The notes below the pieces were generated by a model, which saw only the letters and a program-made list of their open reading frames with translations, was not told the origin of the DNA and made no database searches. A program made the position numbers and the translations under genes. From Membranipora membranacea (lineage: Eukaryota; Bryozoa; Gymnolaemata; Cheilostomatida; Membraniporidae), in NCBI GenBank assembly GCA_914767715.1, contig OU612074.1:15052062-15116061 (forward strand): a stretch of DNA of 64,000 bases. The letters run 5' to 3'. Position 1 is the stretch's first letter. Each line of letters starts with the position of its first letter. Shown piece by piece: positions 59,722 to 64,000 of this stretch.

Positions 59722-62700
59722 GTAAACTTAAACCTATAAGACTTGCTGTACTATATCAAGTCTGGGAACTTGTTTATTATTCATTCATCAGAGTTATATT
59801 TATGTGAAAAAATGGGAACTCCCAATAGTTCAATTATAAACAGGTTTTCAAATAATATGATTGGGATTTTTGCTTGATGGTATTTGTATTTTTTTCCCAA
59901 ATACCCAATCCGCATTAATAAATGTCTTGCTCAAGATGAAGTCTGCGTGTGAGCTCGCAACAAGGCAAAATCATTCAAGAAAAGGTATAGGTAACTATAC
60001 TTCTCAATGGGATAAGGTTGCCGCGAGAAATGAATACTTTGTTGGGGGAGAATAATGCCCCTACAATTTGAGTATTAATGCTCAGTAAAGTGTTTTTGGA
60101 TACCGGCATGTTTTCTCACTAGAAATTATATTGTGAGCTAAGCTACAAATGGCTATCATTAATGACAAGTGAAATTCGAGTTTAGTTCATTACAGTAATT
60201 AGAAAAAAATCAAATTCTTCGAAATACTTACTGCCTCAAAGGTTTTGGCAACCAGAAAGAGAAAAAAATTGGTTGAACTGGTAATAAACCAATTATTTCA
60301 TGGCAATTTCTATGATTCAGTTTAATCAAGTCATGCAATTTCCTTTTGGAGAAAATTGTAACAGGGCGTTCAGAAGAATTGAAAGGCCAAAGAAATTAGA
60401 ACAGACCAGAAGTCTCCCACCTAGCCCCGATGTTTATGATTCAATAAATCTGGTAAAATGTTAGGTAAGGATAGCTTTGTTTGCTTACAATAGAATTAAG
60501 TTTTGTGTTACCTTTTGAAAAAAATTATTGTGATTTACGTTTATGTCTTTTGTCATATGAGAGTAATCAAATGCACAAACTTGTTACTTGGAGGAAAATT
60601 TCGTTGTTCCTACCCAATGAAGCGCTATATATTGATCATATAAACATCATCATTATTAATTTTCTGTGATGACCTAGCCTGTCTTGACTTTCATGAATAA
60701 AAATTATTTTCTTCTGAGACCGAAATTCCAATATTGATGCTTCTATTTAAGTCATCAACATGTTGCAGTAATGATAGTTTTGGGGTCTAATTTTACATCT
60801 TTTTAAAGGTTTAAACTGTGTGTGCGCACTCATGGCCATGGTCAAATGCACTAAGAGTGGATATTCAGTTTTTCCATTTTAACCCATCAAACTATTGCAT
60901 GCATCTAACATAAAAACATAAATAATATTACATTAGGCCCTATATATGATTACGATTCAATACCACCTCACTCAACATTTAAATGAATGCAAACAAAGAG
61001 TCTCTAACTCCTTGATGCAAGTAAATCAGTATGTGTTTTGTTTTCCCGTTTTTAGGTGAAGCAGGATTTATGGAAGGAGGCGATGAGTTATCCTCTCTAC
61101 CACATGCTTAGCCAGCCTAATCGGTACATATTTAAGAGCGTTACGCTGGACGCGAAAGTCGAAGTCTTCTACGATGAGACGCGACGACTCTGTGACCTCA
61201 AAATGTTCCATCCTATGCTGAAGCTGGTGGAACCAGAAGGCAACAGAGATGAGATGCTCATCAACTCTGATATAGGTATGAGCTGAGAAAGAATCAGGTT
61301 TTTGGTATCATTCTAAAGTTCTCAGTCTAATTTAGAAAACTGCTATAAGGTTTATTAACTTTTTCACTCCAAGTTGAGATTGGAAGGTACTAAAAAGGTA
61401 CTTTTTTGTATATACCATCATTAAAATAGTACCTTTTGAGTGCCTTCACCTTTTAACATTGAGTGAAAATGAGTTGAGGCTGGGCGATATGTTGTTAATG
61501 AACCTCATTGCAGTTTTCTTAATTAGACTGAGAACTCCAGAATGATACCAAAACCTGATTCCTAAACAAAAATTGGTCTGTATCACTTCCATTCTACTGG
61601 GGGGTAACTCCAAATGCAGGTGATCTGTAACTTGGCCACCAATATTCCTGAGTGGATTTTCAATTATAAACTGCCAAAATCGCTTACTGATTGCTTCTGA
61701 TGAGAAAGAGCAAGACCTGCTCACATCTGTGTGGAACTCTAGATGTCTTATGAATAACCGATTTGGGAACAAATTTGCCGTATTGGAATGTGAAATGTAT
61801 GAGGATTTTGAGTTTAGATTTCAGTTTGAATAAGTGAAGATTTTTGAGCCAACTTCTTGCTTATTCTATTGTATCGACCCCTCCACTACAAGTAGCCATG
61901 AAGAGGCCGTGTTTAAATCCATCTCTTGTTGTCTGTGCCAAGGAATTTTTCCTCAAAGTTTCTTCTAGTATCACACGGTTTTCATGGTTTGGACGTTTTT
62001 TTTGTAATTACCGGTCCTTACAAGGAGGTAGAGTTGTATATATCTAAACTGTCACAAAACTTGCTCAAGACACAGGGCTAGATAACTCTTCTACACAAAA
62101 GTAATTTGATTCATTTACTGCAAATTTCACAAATGTAAATAGAGGGCTTGTTTGGAAATATTAAATATGTAACAGTTTTCCCGAGGGTTTTTTTTATATT
62201 TGCAAACACATCGAATGTATTTTAGTTTCCTTCTGAGGTTTCATGTTTTGGATACAAAACCCTCTCTTCGCCTTGCAGTAAGGATTGGAAGTGTAAGTTT
62301 ACGGAAGCGCGTAAAAAATTCTAGTAATAATATTCAGAGATCAAATACCTTTCAATATTAACTAAGAATATCACTTTTAAATTTCAAAATTTGAAGATCA
62401 ACCTAAACGGTGTCCATAGCAGAGAGGTCATTCTAATTTAAAATTTCGCTAATCCAAAATGTCAATCTTCATTTAAAAGCTTCCCCTTTGATTTAATATG
62501 CTTTGCACAATCAAATAATCCATAGGGCAGTGTTTGCAAGGCAACGATAAAGAGGACTACATCGCTTGTAAGTGGGATTTATCTCGTTAAGTCTACATGC
62601 AATGTCTGGGTCCAGAACACTTGGCAGGAGAAAATTCACCGTCCACAAACACGGTGTTGTCACCGGACAGCTTTAAATAGTCATATAGACTGAAATGGTT

Positions 62701-64000
62701 AAGTCTAAATATCCTTGAAGCTCCCTGAACTTTTCCTAGTTGTTATGATTTCGGATCACTATCTGATAAATCATCAACATTCTAAACTGATTAGAAAGTA
62801 GCAACGGTCACTTCCTTGTAGTGACTGATAGTAACAATATCACTACAGAGATTGTCGTTGTTAATTCTGTGTCAGGCCCGTAGTTCTGCACTGCCTCCCC
62901 TAGAAAGCTGGATAGAATGGCTTTAAACATCATAGTTGGATAATACAGGGCAGGCTTGGTTTGGCTATGCTATTCACTGCTTTGAAGGAGCTCGCAGCAA
63001 CCCTCTTAGTGATGCTTTGCCCCCCCCCCCCTCAGAGTTTTGCCTCCCCTACAATTTTTCAAAACTACGGCCCTGTTTGTTTAATTGGTTGAGCGAGAGA
63101 TGTTTGATTATGATGAGCTTAGAATAGATGCAAGGTGATTGCTCTTATTACATGCTGTGTGCTGATGCCCTTGGGCTGAATGTCATCAGGCAAATAGAAA
63201 CCGTGACGCATGTAGGGGACAATTATAACAGCCATCATCAAAATAAACATTGGGTTCAAAAGTGCAACTAATCAAGACTAGAAGGCTTTCAAGGAAGCCT
63301 AGATAACTTCCCTTGAGGCACTTCTAAAACTCTTTTCAATTAGTATAGGTGCAAAATAGGGTAACATATACCCTGATCACCCCTTTAAGCGGCCCTAGAT
63401 AAAGTTTGATCCGGTTTTCCTGCATTTAGAGATGCTTCTCTCTAACTGTCAGCGGCTTATGAGTATAAGTGTAGCCTTATGTAGTATACTGGATTAACCT
63501 TGCAACTAAGCATCTTCCTCTCTTCAGTTACGACAGCGTTCCTTTTTCAAACTGATTTGGCAAAAAATTATTATTATATTACTAGTTATATATTAATATA
63601 TATATTGTATTGTTTTGCTGCTCTCTTCCTTCAGAACCATGGCAGAAGTGCGGTGGTGAGTCTGGGGTGCAGTCTGATGTGCAAGGGGTATGAGGGGTGC
63701 TGTCTGATTGGTAAGGGGTGTAAGGGCTGCTGTTTGATCTGTCCATATGAATGTCTTTATCTCTTCTTTTAGGCCAATGTATGGGATTGTCATCTTTCAG
63801 AACCATGGCAGAAGTGCAGTGAAAAATGAGGGGTACTGTCCGATGAGTAAGGAGTACAAGGGGTTCTGTCTAACGTATCATTATCTTTATCTCTGCTTTC
63901 AGGACAATGTATGGGATTGTCTCTGAACGAGTTCAATGATATTAAACAGTTAGAGGTGATCACATTTCGTCGATGTATACTCGACATATGTCAGGCTGCA
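59596..64000 (+). CDS. PIK3CA: PI3-kinase class IA catalytic subunit, PIK3CA type (N-terminus, partial)
   Basis: Three exons join in phase: 59596-59721, 61056-61275 and 63903-64000 (runs off the edge). They encode the adaptor-binding domain through which p110 binds the p85 inter-SH2 region, and the start of the following linker. SGELW..HLMP, DCLLPTGI, FYDETRRLCDL and KLVEPEGNR match p110alpha rather than p110beta or delta. Arg36 and Arg86 align with human Arg38 and Arg88. The kinase phosphorylates PtdIns(4,5)P2 at the plasma membrane in growth-factor signalling. The kinase domain itself lies outside the window. The 5' untranslated part probably begins at 59573, after a TTGTCGGTAG acceptor, so a promoter exon lies further left. 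Confidence 0.96.
61056..61275 (+). CDS. PIK3CA: PIK3CA second coding exon (adaptor-binding domain)
   Basis: Acceptor TTTTCCCGTTTTTAG, donor ATAG|GTATGA, entry phase 0, exit phase 1. Encodes VKQDLWKEAMSYPLYHMLSQ, then YIFKSVTLDAKVEVFYDETR, RLCDLKMFHPMLKLVEP and NSDIG. It aligns without gaps by eye to p110alpha from about residue 45 to 117. Confidence 0.97.
61291..61561 (+). mobile_element. foldback (long-palindrome) element, copy 2
   Basis: The ends GAATCAGGTTTTTGG and CCAAAACCTGATTC are inverted repeats. The centre GGAAGGTACTAAAAAGGTAC followed by TTTTTTGTATAT is the reverse complement of the centre of copy 1. It starts 15 nt after the PIK3CA exon 2 boundary. Confidence 0.85.
62873..63075. 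mobile_element. small element with CAGGxCCGTAGTTT ends, copy 2
   Basis: It begins CAGGCCCGTAGTTCTGCACT and ends AAAACTACGGCCCTG, with inner GCCTCCCCT on both sides and a run of C. CAGGGCCG-type ends are common in hAT elements, but the flanking 8 bp do not match well. It lies in PIK3CA intron 2. Confidence 0.6.
63632..63927. repeat. imperfect tandem duplication spanning the PIK3CA exon 3 acceptor
   Basis: CAGAACCATGGCAGAAGTG occurs at 63632 and 63798, and CAATGTATGGGATTGTC occurs at 63775 and 63905 after TTTATCTCT..TTTYAG. The copies differ by loss of one inner unit of about 34 bp. Confidence 0.85.
63903..64000 (+). CDS. PIK3CA: PIK3CA third coding exon (cut by window edge)
   Basis: Acceptor CTCTGCTTTCAG, entry phase 1. 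Encodes QCMGLSLNEFNDIKQLEV, then ITFRRCILDICQAA, matching the IGMPVCEFD..K.PEVQDFRRNIL.VC segment of p110alpha. A decayed duplicate of this acceptor lies 130 bp upstream. Confidence 0.94.

Larger units (their letters stand above)
59722..63902. other. PIK3CA introns 1 and 2
   Basis: Introns 59722-61055 and 61276-63902. The second holds foldback copy 2, the CAGGCCCG element and the duplicated acceptor. Confidence 0.75.

Overview
The window looks like nuclear DNA of an invertebrate animal, most likely a marine deuterostome such as an echinoderm or relative, though the phylum is only inferred. It is AT-rich, has short exons (95-983 bp) with GT/AG borders, introns up to about 21.7 kb, and many small dead transposable elements. 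No bacterial operons, CRISPR arrays or rRNA genes are visible. Coding sequence is only about 5 kb of the 64 kb.

Two genes lie head to head. On the minus strand, one gene runs from a start codon at 55019 to a stop at 5132. I assembled it exon by exon from splice sites, reading phase and domain content; 17 exons join without a frame break into about 1441 codons. Exons 2-5 encode an NlpC/P60-type papain-like domain (YFGTPY, DCCGLV, PGDLVF and HVEIWLG motifs). Exons 7-8 encode a long Ser/acid-rich linker. Exons 9-15 encode a complete tubulin-tyrosine-ligase-like ATP-grasp domain of the TTLL10 (protein polyglycylase) type. Exons 16-18 encode a disordered tail. The gene therefore appears to fuse a thiol peptidase/amidase-type domain to a ligase that adds amino acids to proteins. 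A second large open exon (24913-23971) begins in the same phase and with the same motif as exon 7 but ends in a stop after a hydrophobic segment. It is best read as an alternative last exon giving a roughly 552-residue NlpC/P60-only, possibly tail-anchored protein.

On the plus strand, the start of a class IA phosphatidylinositol 3-kinase catalytic subunit (PIK3CA type) begins at 59596 and runs off the right edge. Three exons are visible and encode the p85-binding (adaptor-binding) domain. The 4.5 kb between the two genes is the shared upstream region and holds a tRNA-derived SINE.

The introns hold a decayed non-LTR retrotransposon (14.7-16.05 kb), a hAT-like non-autonomous element with an 8-bp target duplication (38.5-39.4 kb), two copies of a long-palindrome foldback element placed just downstream of 5' splice sites in both genes, two copies of a small element with CAGGGCCGTAG-type ends, several tiny inverted-repeat insertions, tandem duplications, and an 84-bp array of nuclear-receptor half-sites spaced as DR5. 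No other protein gene could be supported; the remaining open frames are short and lack recognisable domains.
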